Shown here piece by piece: positions 1 to 6,787 of a stretch of DNA of 9,893 nucleotides. Positions within the stretch are counted from its first letter, which is position 1; each line of letters opens with the position of its first letter. This DNA is from DASYSA01 sp036003885 (lineage in GTDB: Bacteria > Acidobacteriota > Blastocatellia > UBA7656): contig DASYSA010000230.1 in the NCBI GenBank assembly GCA_036003885.1, positions 1 through 9,893 on the forward strand, given 5' to 3'. The notes under the pieces are model-generated. The model had not been told where the DNA came from, ran no database searches, and worked only from the letters and a program-made list of their open reading frames with translations. Both the position numbers and the translations under genes were made by a program.

Positions 1-2
1 CA

Positions 3-1403
3 TCAGCACAAATCCAAGTCGACTTGTTGTCATCGATTTTGTTCGCCGTCTCGAAGAGGGTTAATCACCAGAGCTTCAATACCTGGTTCAGGCCCATTTC
101 AGTTGCGACCAGAGACGACTCCATCATTTACCTCCAGGTACCCAGCGAGATGTTTCGGGACTGGATCACCAGCAACTACTTCGACGTCCTCGAAGAGTCG
201 CTCCACGAACTAAACCTCGACGGCTGCAAAGTGAGCTTTCTCGTCGAAGAAAAGCAGCACGCCCAATCATCACCGGATAGTAACAAGTACCACGATGCGG
301 GTTACCGGCAGCCGAAGAGGACGATCCCCGTTAAGAGCCCTCTGGGCAATCAGGGTCTGGCCAGATTGATGGAGAACGATGCCTCTGAACTCCGGCTCAA
401 CACCAAATATACCTTCGACACCTTCGTCGTCGGCTCCTGTAACCAGTTTGCCCATGCCGCAGCCCTGGCCGTGGTCGACATGCCGTCAAAGACCTATAAT
501 CCCCTCTATATCTACGGCGGCGTGGGATTGGGAAAGACCCACCTGATGCACGCTATCGGGCACGCCGTTAAGACCAGGAACAATAGCCTCTGCCTGACCT
601 ACATCTCTTCTGAGAAGTTCATGAACGAGTTGATAAATGCAATCAGGTACGACAAGACCCTTACATTCAGGGAGAAGTATCGAAACATCGACGTATTGTT
701 GATGGACGACATTCAATTCCTGGCCGGCAAGGAGCGAACTCAGGAGGAGTTCTTCCACACCTTCAACGCGCTCTACGACGCACAGAAACAGATAGTCATC
801 TCGAGCGACTGTCCACCCCGCGAGATTCCCACCCTCGAAGAGCGCCTCCATTCGAGATTCGAGTGGGGACTCATCGCTGATATCCAACCTCCGGACCTCG
901 AGACAAAGGTGGCCATTCTGAAGCGGAAAGCCGAGATCGAAAAGATAGACCTCCCAGACAACGTTGCTCTCTTTATTGCGAGCAAGATAAAGTCCAACAT
1001 CCGGGAGCTGGAGGGTTCTCTCGTTCGACTGGTCGCCTACGCGTCATTGAAGGGACTTCCGATTTGCATCGACCTCGCTCAAGAGGTGCTCAAGAACATC
1101 ATGGAAGAGGACATCGATGTGGTTTCGATAGACCTCATTCAAAGGACCGTCGCGGGTCATTACTCTCTTAAGATTGCCGATCTGAAGTCCAAGAATAACG
1201 CGAGGATTATCGCTGTTCCCAGGCAAGTCGCAATGTATCTTTGCAAGATGCTGACGAAGGCCAGCCTTCCGGAGATCGGTCGTGAGTTCGGCGGAAAACA
1301 CCATACGACCGTCTTGCACAGCATAAACAAGATAACTGATCTATACCAGAGAGACTCGGTTTTCCACAGACTTATCAACAGCCTAATTGAACAGCTCAAA
1401 TGA
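3..1403 (+). CDS. dnaA: Chromosomal replication initiator protein DnaA (5' end cut by window edge)
   Basis: DnaA is the AAA+ ATPase that binds DnaA boxes at oriC, unwinds DNA and loads the helicase. The frame is open to the left edge. The first possible start is TTG at 24, but no Shine-Dalgarno precedes it and the usual N-terminal Met-Trp part of domain I is not visible, so the true start is probably outside the window. Numbering from TTG 24 gives 459 residues. Domain I is recognisable by QSFNTWFRP (16-24). A variable linker covers about 78-125. The AAA+ core has Walker A GGVGLGKTH (165-173), Walker B LLMDD (225-229), the arginine-finger segment RLHSRF (274-279) and sensor 2 NIRELEG (325-331). 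Domain IV carries the DNA-binding signature IGREFGGKHHTTVLHS (418-433), where the commoner RDHTTV reads KHHTTV. The 3' end itself contains two DnaA-box-like sites, and the gene abuts oriC and dnaN, the usual arrangement. Identification is very secure; only the start is unknown. Confidence 0.97.
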   Translation, partial: SAQIQVDLLSSILFAVSKRVNHQSFNTWFRPISVATRDDSIIYLQVPSEMFRDWITSNYFDVLEESLHELNLDGCKVSFLVEEKQHAQSSPDSNKYHDAGYRQPKRTIPVKSPLGNQGLARLMENDASELRLNTKYTFDTFVVGSCNQFAHAAALAVVDMPSKTYNPLYIYGGVGLGKTHLMHAIGHAVKTRNNSLCLTYISSEKFMNELINAIRYDKTLTFREKYRNIDVLLMDDIQFLAGKERTQEEFFHTFNALYDAQKQIVISSDCPPREIPTLEERLHSRFEWGLIADIQPPDLETKVAILKRKAEIEKIDLPDNVALFIASKIKSNIRELEGSLVRLVAYASLKGLPICIDLAQEVLKNIMEEDIDVVSIDLIQRTVAGHYSLKIADLKSKNNARIIAVPRQVAMYLCKMLTKASLPEIGREFGGKHHTTVLHSINKITDLYQRDSVFHRLINSLIEQLK

Positions 1404-1584
1404 GGTTCTTGTGTTTTTCCACATGAGGGCCTGTGGAAAGCCTGAGGAATTCGTTGAAAACTCCGTTTGAGGACCGAAATTATCAACAGGCCAATGCTGG
1501 TTTTCGACCTTTTTCACAGTTTTCTCCACACGCTTGGGGGCGAGTTAGGAATTGTGTTTCAACAGTTTATGCGAGATGTACCGC

Positions 1585-1620
1585 TTTTCCACAGGCACTA
1601 GTACTGCTACTATATAAATC
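1585..1620. other. Basal unwinding element: DnaA box plus DnaA-trios
   Basis: The box TTTTCCACA (1585-1593) is followed by GGCA, and then from 1598 by the triplets CTA GTA CTG CTA CTA, then TATATAAAT-type AT-rich DNA. Read on the - strand 3' to 5' the triplets are GAT CAT GAC GAT GAT: the middle A is kept in all five and three are the exact 3'-GAT-5' trio. This order (box, short GC-containing spacer, trios, AT-rich DNA) is the basal origin element described for Bacillus subtilis and found in many bacteria, where DnaA assembles from the box onto the single strand carrying the trios. Unwinding is therefore predicted to begin at about 1598-1620. The assignment is by pattern only. Confidence 0.72.
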
Positions 1621-1652
1621 CCTGGTCGTTAATTTGTATTTAGTAGTAGTAC
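1601..1652. repeat. Inverted repeat of DnaA-trio-like sequence
   Basis: GTACTGCTACTA (1601-1612) and TAGTAGTAGTAC (1641-1652) are inverted copies matching at 11 of 12 positions, separated by 28 AT-rich bases (1613-1640). The left arm is part of the trio run after the last DnaA box. The right arm would present the same trios on the + strand, but no DnaA box lies next to it on the dnaN side. It could form a cruciform or a long-loop hairpin in the dnaN leader, or let DnaA engage both single strands. Confidence 0.75.
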
Positions 1653-1669
1653 GCGCGAGCCAAAATCAA

Positions 1670-1676
1670 AGAGGTG
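1670..1676 (+). promoter_or_regulatory. Ribosome binding site of dnaN
   Basis: AGAGGTG lies just before the ATG at 1681, a near-consensus Shine-Dalgarno at good spacing. It supports this dnaN start. Confidence 0.75.
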
Positions 1677-1680
1677 TAGA

Positions 1681-2802
1681 ATGCAGTTTAGCGTTAGCAA
1701 GGTTGCACTCCTGAAGGAACTGAACCTCCTGCAGGGCGTCGTAGAAAAGAAAAATACAATACCGATTCTCTCGAATGTACTGCTGGAAACCGGGGGCCAA
1801 TCACTCATCACGCTCGTTGCAACCGATCTCGATGTGTCGCTCCAAACCGAATGCGCCGCCGATGTAACACGACCAGGGTCGGTCGTTTTGCAGGCAAAGA
1901 AACTTTTCGACATCGTCCGGAACCTCCCCGACTCCGACATACACTTCTCAAAGGAAGAGAATGACTGGACGAAAGTGACCTGCGGATCGTCCGAGTTCAG
2001 AATAGTCGGGCAAGCCAAAGAGCACTTTCCTTCCACGCCGCAGTTCAGCGGGGGCGGACTGGAAATCCAGGCCACCGTTCTGCACAACCTGATCGTTCGG
2101 ACGATCTATGCAATAACCCAGGAAGAGTCTCGCTATGCGCTCAATGGATCTCTGCTTTTGTTGTCGGACGGCAGGCTTCAGATGGTAGCGACGGATGGTC
2201 ACCGGCTGGCGTCGGTCACAACGAGGCCCGAGAATCTGGAGTCTCAGCCTGGTGTTGAGCAAATGAGAGTAATCATACCGAAGAAGGCATTGACCGAACT
2301 GATGAGGCTTACGGCGGGGTCGGATGAAGTGCTGGAGTTTTCCAAGGACGAGAACCACTTGTTCTTCAGGATTGGACCGAGACAACTGACCTCACGGATG
2401 CTGGCTGGTCAGTTCCCAAACTACGATCTGGTGATGCCGAAGAATAACGACAAGCTTGTTCCAATCAACTCGGACAGGATCACTCAGGCCATAAGAAGGG
2501 CTGCCCTTATGGCGGATGAGCGAAGCCATGGAGTGAAATTCGATTTGGCCAGCGGCAGGCTGAACATTACGTCACAAAGCGCTGACGTAGGAGAGGCGAA
2601 GGAACTTATCGCTGTGGACTACGAAGGCGATGGTGTGAACGTCGGTTTCAACGCGCAATACCTTCTCGAATTCTTTGGTGTTGTCGGAACCGATGAAGTC
2701 GTTTTCGAGTTCAAAGACGAGCAGAGTCCCGCGTTGCTCAGGCCGCCGGTAAGCGAACCTTACGATTTCAGGTATGTCGTGATGCCGATGCGGCTGTTGT
2801 AG
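1681..2802 (+). CDS. dnaN: DNA polymerase III beta subunit (sliding clamp)
   Basis: The beta clamp is a ring-shaped dimer that encircles DNA and tethers polymerase III and many repair proteins. The 373-residue product has the usual length for three clamp domains. Visible family signatures are the N-terminal segment KKNTIPILSNVLLE (23-36), ATDGHRLA (170-177) in the second domain, GQFPNYDLVMP (243-253), GFNAQYLLE (322-330) and the C-terminal YVVMPMRL (365-372), which forms part of the protein-binding pocket. The ATG start has a good ribosome binding site and the protein starts as other clamps do. The gene lies directly after oriC and is co-oriented with dnaA. It is followed after the stop by a small hairpin and not by recF. 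Identification is secure. Confidence 0.98.
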   Translation: MQFSVSKVALLKELNLLQGVVEKKNTIPILSNVLLETGGQSLITLVATDLDVSLQTECAADVTRPGSVVLQAKKLFDIVRNLPDSDIHFSKEENDWTKVTCGSSEFRIVGQAKEHFPSTPQFSGGGLEIQATVLHNLIVRTIYAITQEESRYALNGSLLLLSDGRLQMVATDGHRLASVTTRPENLESQPGVEQMRVIIPKKALTELMRLTAGSDEVLEFSKDENHLFFRIGPRQLTSRMLAGQFPNYDLVMPKNNDKLVPINSDRITQAIRRAALMADERSHGVKFDLASGRLNITSQSADVGEAKELIAVDYEGDGVNVGFNAQYLLEFFGVVGTDEVVFEFKDEQSPALLRPPVSEPYDFRYVVMPMRLL

Positions 2803-2816
2803 GGTCTTGCGAGACC
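2803..2816 (+). other. Small hairpin directly after the dnaN stop
   Basis: GGTCT-TGCG-AGACC is a perfect 5-bp stem with a four-base loop of the UNCG type, beginning at the base after the dnaN stop. It has no following T-run, so it is not a standard intrinsic terminator. It could stabilise the dnaN transcript end. The TTGCGA (2808-2813) and TAATAC (2831-2836) motifs with a 17-base spacer just downstream could be a weak promoter for the response regulator. Confidence 0.35.
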
Positions 2817-2858
2817 GGCAGATAAAATCATAATACCCACACCCGGCTTTGCTTTCTT

Positions 2859-3560
2859 ATGCCCAGTCACCGAGTGCTCATAGTTGACGACAACAGAGCA
2901 ATTCGCAGAATGGTGTCGGATTATCTAACCGGCAAAGAGTATGAAGTCGTCGAAGCAGTCGATGGAATTCAGGGTCTCGAAAAGGCGCTCTCTTCACCTG
3001 TCGACGCCATCTTACTGGATGTCGTGATGCCGGGGATCGACGGATTCAGGTTATGCCAAATACTCCGGGACAGAGAAGTCAAAACGCCTATAATCATTCT
3101 CACCGAGAAGCAGAGCCTGGAGGACAAAGTAACGGGCTTCTCAGCCGGGGCGGATGACTACATAGGCAAGCCTTTCAGCCCCGTGGAGCTGGAGTTGAGA
3201 ATTCAAGCCCTGATAAGAAGGACTGCGGGGCAGAAGCAGGAAGTCGAGCGTAAGACGATAAAACGTGGAGAGCTTGAAATCGATCTGGAGGGCCACACAG
3301 TTGCCGTTGACGGCAAGGAAGTGATACTCACTCCGCTGGAATTCAACATATTGAAAGTTCTTGCGTCCACGCCTGGCTATGTCTACTCGAGGCAGGACCT
3401 TCTCAGCGTCATTTGGGATACCGACTACGAAGGCTACAAGCGCAACATTGATCCCCATGTAAACCGCCTGAGGACGAAGCTTGAAGCAAACCCAAGAAAG
3501 CCAAAGTATATTCTCACGGTATGGGGAGTCGGATATAAGTTCAACGAGTCATTACAGTGA
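2859..3560 (+). CDS. OmpR/PhoB-family response regulator (orphan in this window)
   Basis: This is a two-component transcription factor of 233 residues: a receiver domain (about 4-120) and a C-terminal winged helix-turn-helix (about 137-230). The receiver keeps all key residues: acidic pair D10-D11, phospho-acceptor D54 in LLDVVMPG, T82, Y101 and K104 in the GKPF motif. The DNA-binding half shows LTPLEFNIL, RNIDPHVNRLRTKLE and ILTVWGVGYKF, typical of OmpR/PhoB proteins that bind direct repeats as dimers. It should therefore be a phosphorylation-controlled regulator acting in the cytoplasm. No histidine kinase gene is next to it, so its signal and targets cannot be read here. The ATG at 2859 gives a standard N-terminus although no Shine-Dalgarno is visible in the CT-rich bases before it; it may be translated from a short or leaderless transcript. 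The gene sits 56 bases after dnaN, in the place recF often occupies. Confidence 0.93.
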   Translation: MPSHRVLIVDDNRAIRRMVSDYLTGKEYEVVEAVDGIQGLEKALSSPVDAILLDVVMPGIDGFRLCQILRDREVKTPIIILTEKQSLEDKVTGFSAGADDYIGKPFSPVELELRIQALIRRTAGQKQEVERKTIKRGELEIDLEGHTVAVDGKEVILTPLEFNILKVLASTPGYVYSRQDLLSVIWDTDYEGYKRNIDPHVNRLRTKLEANPRKPKYILTVWGVGYKFNESLQ

Positions 3561-3746
3561 CTGTGTCGCTCTGGGCCCTGAGCCGAACGATGAGCGGTAC
3601 GGCTCCGGGACCTGGGACGGTTGTCACCCGTATCCGTGGTCAGAATCCCGCAAGTTCTTTCGACCTAGAAGCTCCCGCTGCTCCCTGTTGAGATGACGGA
3701 ATCTGATGCTGTATCCTTTCTCCCTGAGTTGAGAATAGGCGAGAAC
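3561..3746 (+). promoter_or_regulatory. Spacer before the oxidoreductase gene, with a possible weak promoter
   Basis: These 186 bases hold no convincing gene. TTGAGA (3688-3693) and TATCCT (3712-3717), 18 bases apart, could be a weak sigma70 promoter. If used, its transcript would start after the upstream ATG at 3693 and favour the ATG at 3747 as the start of the next gene. I see no clear terminator after the response regulator. Confidence 0.25.
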
Positions 3747-4772
3747 ATGATGTACGACCTGATAATCGTGGGCGGAGGGCCTGCGGGACTTGCGGCGGCG
3801 CTGGCGGCAAAGAGTCGCAGGCTGAGCTACCTCGTACTCGAGCGAGGTTCGATAGCAAACACGATTGCGGCCTATCCACTCGCCAGACTGCTGTTCTCAA
3901 CCTCTGACGAGGTGGAACTCGAAGAGGGGGCGCTTCGCCGGGGCGTAAGGCCCACTCGCGAAGAGCTCCTCCAGCACTATATCTCCATAGCTGAACGTGA
4001 AGAGATCAATATTCGCACTGGTGAGGGTGTGGAGAGAGTTGCGAAGACAGGACGTGGGTTTCTGATAGACACGACAACGAATCGATATTCAAGCAGAACT
4101 GTGCTTGTGGCGATTGGCGGCTTCGGCAGACCGCGCAAGCTCGATGTTCCCGGAGAGGATCCCCTTCGCGTCTCTTACCAGTTCGTCGAGGCACAGCCTT
4201 ACGCGATGCGTCCGGTCCTCGTTGTCGGGGGAGGAAACTCTGCTGCCGAAGCCGCTCTCGATCTTGCTGCTGTGGGTTCGAAGGTGGTTCTGTCGTTCCG
4301 CCAGTACTCTGCCAGTTCGAGTGCTGTTATCGGAGGCGCAACGTCAACGCCCGGAAGCTCCAGGATAAAGCCGTGGGTTCTCGAGCCACTGGAGCGCGCG
4401 GCATCGCAGGGGCTTATCAGAATCGTCGCGGCGTCGAGAGTTGAGGAGATTCGCCGGGCCTCGGCGGTTTTGCGTGTTGGGGCTGCTGAAGATAGGCTCG
4501 AGGTCGAGTGCGATCAAGTGTTCGCGCTCATAGGCGCCGATGCTGATACGCGGCTGTTGGAAGAGGCCGGCGCGGAGATAGCTGCTGATGGGCGCCCGGT
4601 CTATGACTCACAGACTTACGAGACCACGGCTCCCGGGCTGTATGTAGCCGGCCACATAACGCGCGACCTGCACATGAAGAACGCAGGATCGGTTGCGCGC
4701 CGGGTCGTGGATCACTTAGCATGTAGGCTCCTCGAATCGCAGGTTGCTCGCGAAGCTTGCCCGACGAATTAG
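3747..4772 (+). CDS. YpdA-like FAD/NAD(P)-dependent oxidoreductase without redox cysteines
   Basis: This is a two-dinucleotide-domain flavoprotein of 341 residues. The FAD Rossmann motif is VGGGPAG (8-14) and the NAD(P)H motif is VGGGNSAAEAAL (160-171). A C-terminal FAD segment reads PGLYVAGHI (296-304), where low-molecular-weight thioredoxin reductases usually have AGD. The stretches SIANTIAAYP (35-44), FSTSDEVE (50-57), VPGEDPLRVSYQFVEAQPY (134-152) and IKPWVLEPLE (207-216) resemble YpdA, the bacillithiol-disulfide reductase family, more than TrxB. There is no CxxC, and the position of the YpdA cysteine (GPCG) is Ala here. The only cysteines are near the C-terminus (255, 326, 338). The electron acceptor is therefore unknown; a ferredoxin, a quinone or another protein are possible. 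An in-frame ATG at 3693 would add 18 residues, but the start at 3747 puts the FAD motif where the family has it. It lies 40 bases before the PEGA protein gene and may be co-transcribed with it. Confidence 0.85.
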   Translation: MMYDLIIVGGGPAGLAAALAAKSRRLSYLVLERGSIANTIAAYPLARLLFSTSDEVELEEGALRRGVRPTREELLQHYISIAEREEINIRTGEGVERVAKTGRGFLIDTTTNRYSSRTVLVAIGGFGRPRKLDVPGEDPLRVSYQFVEAQPYAMRPVLVVGGGNSAAEAALDLAAVGSKVVLSFRQYSASSSAVIGGATSTPGSSRIKPWVLEPLERAASQGLIRIVAASRVEEIRRASAVLRVGAAEDRLEVECDQVFALIGADADTRLLEEAGAEIAADGRPVYDSQTYETTAPGLYVAGHITRDLHMKNAGSVARRVVDHLACRLLESQVAREACPTN

Positions 4773-4812
4773 ATCGAGGAGCCGAGTCCCGTCCCGAATT
4801 TGGGGAACGACT

Positions 4813-6645
4813 ATGAACTCAGCAGAACGTCACGCTGGAGCCGCCGAAGCTGAGAGATCAGCCGAAGGCGAGGTGAACCAGACTGACACCGAGTTCGATA
4901 ACAGCGCCGCTGATCTGAGCCCTATTGATCCAGAAGCTCCTTCCCAGGTTGAGAACACTGGGTTAGAAGCGTCTCAGGGCTATATCCCAGGTCAAAATCA
5001 CCCAGTCGGTTTGCAGCAACAATCGATTAGTCGCTTGCGGGCTACCGCAACCGGTTTTGCCGTCATAGTAGCCCTTCTCACGGTAGCAGGCGTCTATTTG
5101 ATTACCAAGAAGCCTTCGACTGTTGATCAACTCGTTATCCTCACAGTTCCGTCAGGTGCAGAAATAACGCTCGGTTCGAAGGAGTACGGGCACTCTCCGG
5201 TAAAGCTCGAAAAGGTCCCGATCGGCAACTATACGCTAACCATGACCAAGGAGGGATTCGAGGCGAGAGTGGAACAGATCACCGTCTCCGAATCGCAGCC
5301 GTTTGAGTTAATGTTCAGGCTCAAACCGATCCCTCCGATGGACGCGGCCGCGTCAGCACCTGAAGAGCAGATAAGGCAGTATCAGCAAGGCGCAAATGAT
5401 GCATTCGCAGTAGGCCGCTACGCGATACCGTACGACTTGAGCGCATTGTTTTATGTCGATTTGATTCTACAGATCGACGGGACTAATCAGGTCGCCGCTG
5501 AGATGCGGGATCGCATAAGGAAAACCCTGCATCAGAGTGCGCAGGGTGCGGCGGCGCGCGGAGATTTGGGACGAGCTCAAGAGATCTATCAGTTTCTTGG
5601 TGACTTCTACCCTGGCGACGAAGAGACCCGCGTAGCGGCCGCCAAGTTGGAGAACCAGCTGTCCGCGCGTCGCGGCGAGGTCCGCGATCTTGTGGCCAAG
5701 GCCCAGGAAGCCCTCGACGCAGGCCGGTTCGCCGATCCCGACCAGAGCAGCGCTTACTATTACTCGAAGCAGGCGCTTGCTCGCGACCGCCAGAACGTCC
5801 AGGCTCGAGCAATTCGCGACAGAGTAAAGGAGACACTGGCCGACCAAAGCCAGCAAGCCTATCGTCACGAGGAGATCGACACAGCGATCAAGCGGTTGGA
5901 GCGAGCGACTTCACTCTTCCCCGAAGACAAAGAGATGCGCACGCGCCTTCACGAATGGATGAATCAACGGGCCGAGGAGGTGAAGGCCGCAAACGATCCG
6001 GTACTTCGCCGCAGGCGTGGACTCGACCTGGCCAACAGAGAGGATTGCGCTGCTGCGATTCCTGATCTCGAATTCGCGATCAGCGGCGGCACGGCGACGG
6101 CAGATGTGATGATTGCGCTCGCCGGATGCCACTACAAGAGCGGACATCTCGAGCTGGCCGCTTCGTATTATAGGAAGGTGCCCGAAAGTGCCGGGGAAGC
6201 GTACCGAACAGCTGTCGCCGCCCAGGGGGACATCGCGATGGCGAGAACCGACACATCCGCCGCAGTGGCTCAATACAAGAAGGCCCTCCAACTGGGAGGA
6301 AGCACTCGTTATTCGCCTGCCATTCTACAAGACAAGATAGATAGGATCGAAAAGAAGCAGCGAGAGAAAGCTGCAGAGCCCACAGCGCTCACAATTCAGG
6401 TGAAACACCTTCACGGAAAATTACGGGGTTCGTGTAGCGGCACCCTTTCAGTGACTGCCAAAGGAGTGCGCTATGACGGGAAGGATGCGTTTGCCGCGAA
6501 TCTTTCCTGGACGAACGTGGTCATTAGTAAGGACAAGTTCACCCTCCAAATCCAGGGCAAGTCCATGGACTTCACAGCCGCGCCCGGAGAAGCCGAACGC
6601 TTCCAGGAGGCTCTTGGCAGGTATCAGGCAGCTATCAGCCGATGA
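4813..6645 (+). CDS. PEGA-domain single-pass membrane protein with helical repeats and C-terminal beta-rich module
   Basis: The 610-residue product has no catalytic motif that I recognise. In order: an acidic, Ser/Glu-rich low-complexity N-terminus (1-65), a membrane helix (about 79-98) followed by KK, a PEGA domain (about 108-171: VPSGAEITLG, SPVKLEKVPIGNYTLTMTKEGF), an alpha-helical region that looks like degenerate TPR repeats (about 185-520), and a C-terminal module (about 524-606) with GSCSGTLSVTAKGVRYDG and W565. There is no signal peptide; the N-terminus is probably cytoplasmic and the PEGA and repeats outside, a topology inferred from the acidic N-terminus and the lysines after the helix, which alone give ambiguous orientation. 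PEGA domains often accompany Ser/Thr kinases and surface proteins, so a scaffolding or envelope role is plausible. The ATG at 4813 follows GGGGAA at suitable spacing. An in-frame TTG at 4744 would overlap the previous gene and add a basic segment unlike the rest, so I rejected it. Confidence 0.8.
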   Translation: MNSAERHAGAAEAERSAEGEVNQTDTEFDNSAADLSPIDPEAPSQVENTGLEASQGYIPGQNHPVGLQQQSISRLRATATGFAVIVALLTVAGVYLITKKPSTVDQLVILTVPSGAEITLGSKEYGHSPVKLEKVPIGNYTLTMTKEGFEARVEQITVSESQPFELMFRLKPIPPMDAAASAPEEQIRQYQQGANDAFAVGRYAIPYDLSALFYVDLILQIDGTNQVAAEMRDRIRKTLHQSAQGAAARGDLGRAQEIYQFLGDFYPGDEETRVAAAKLENQLSARRGEVRDLVAKAQEALDAGRFADPDQSSAYYYSKQALARDRQNVQARAIRDRVKETLADQSQQAYRHEEIDTAIKRLERATSLFPEDKEMRTRLHEWMNQRAEEVKAANDPVLRRRRGLDLANREDCAAAIPDLEFAISGGTATADVMIALAGCHYKSGHLELAASYYRKVPESAGEAYRTAVAAQGDIAMARTDTSAAVAQYKKALQLGGSTRYSPAILQDKIDRIEKKQREKAAEPTALTIQVKHLHGKLRGSCSGTLSVTAKGVRYDGKDAFAANLSWTNVVISKDKFTLQIQGKSMDFTAAPGEAERFQEALGRYQAAISR

Positions 6646-6688
6646 GAGGTGATGGTCGAGCAGACGCTTCCAACCGGATCACGAATCC

Positions 6689-6702
6689 TACCCGCACGGG
6701 TA
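6689..6702. other. Perfect 14-base palindrome
   Basis: TACCCGCACGGGTA: arms TACCCG and CGGGTA with CA between them. It lies 43 bases after the PEGA gene stop and immediately upstream of the -35-like TTGACT. It could be an operator for the promoter beside it or a transcript-end hairpin; no T-run follows. Confidence 0.5.
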
Positions 6703-6703
6703 A

Positions 6704-6731
6704 TTGACTCTGCCGGAATTTCGCGTATAGT
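6704..6731 (+). promoter_or_regulatory. Candidate sigma70 promoter in the convergent gap
   Basis: TTGACT (6704-6709) and TATAGT (6726-6731) are separated by 16 bases; each matches the sigma70 consensus at five of six positions. The predicted start is about 6737-6739, exactly where a hairpin begins. No coding gene follows on this strand, so it would drive a short RNA or a transcript antisense to the cinA 3' end. Confidence 0.45.
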
Positions 6732-6737
6732 CACGGA

Positions 6738-6754
6738 GTCGCTGCTATAGCGAC
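6738..6754 (+). other. Hairpin at the predicted start of the intergenic transcript
   Basis: GTCGCT and AGCGAC pair perfectly (6 bp) around the five-base loop GCTAT. It would form the 5' end of an RNA started from the promoter at 6704-6731. No T-run follows, so it is not a standard terminator. Confidence 0.5.
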
Positions 6755-6787
6755 GTCTGCGAAATCGACAGGCGCTCAAGCTTCCTT

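Larger units (their letters stand above)
1360..1652. other. oriC: Replication origin (oriC) with DnaA-box cluster
   Basis: The dnaA-dnaN gap, plus the end of dnaA, is dense in sites close to the DnaA box TTATCCACA. On the + strand: TTTTCCACA at 1360-1368, 1415-1423 and 1585-1593; TTATCAACA at 1372-1380 and 1480-1488; TTTTTCACA at 1510-1518; TTCTCCACA at 1522-1530. On the - strand: CTTTCCACA at 1440-1432. Seven of eight point the same way. The 1415-1423 and 1432-1440 sites form a perfect 8-base inverted repeat (TTTCCACA / TGTGGAAA) with an 8-base spacer. The last box leads into a DnaA-trio run and AT-rich DNA, listed separately. A dnaA-oriC-dnaN location is common in bacteria. No perfect TTATCCACA is present, so the box consensus of this organism seems to be TTTTCCACA. 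Dense boxes plus an unwinding element make the origin call strong without experiment. Confidence 0.9.

Noticed and set aside
1433..1714. Open frame of 93 codons across the dnaA-dnaN gap
   Set aside because: It reads through the DnaA boxes and trios and overlaps the dnaN start out of frame. The DNA here is explained as origin.
3693..3746. Upstream ATG adding 18 residues to the YpdA-like oxidoreductase
   Set aside because: The family begins just before the FAD motif, as the ATG at 3747 does, and a promoter-like pair overlaps the extension. It remains possible.
4744..4812. TTG start extending the PEGA protein by 23 residues into the preceding gene
   Set aside because: It overlaps the 3' end of the oxidoreductase gene and gives an Arg-rich segment unlike the acidic N-terminus. 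The ATG at 4813 has a better ribosome binding site.
5467..5868. Two overlapping open frames on the - strand inside the PEGA gene
   Set aside because: They are antisense to the helical-repeat region, have no domain signature and no ribosome binding site.
6652..6750. A 32-codon reading frame starting ATG just after the PEGA gene stop
   Set aside because: Its AGAGG is only two bases from the ATG, it runs through the palindrome and the promoter-like motifs, and the peptide has no recognisable feature. It may be chance; conservation would be needed.
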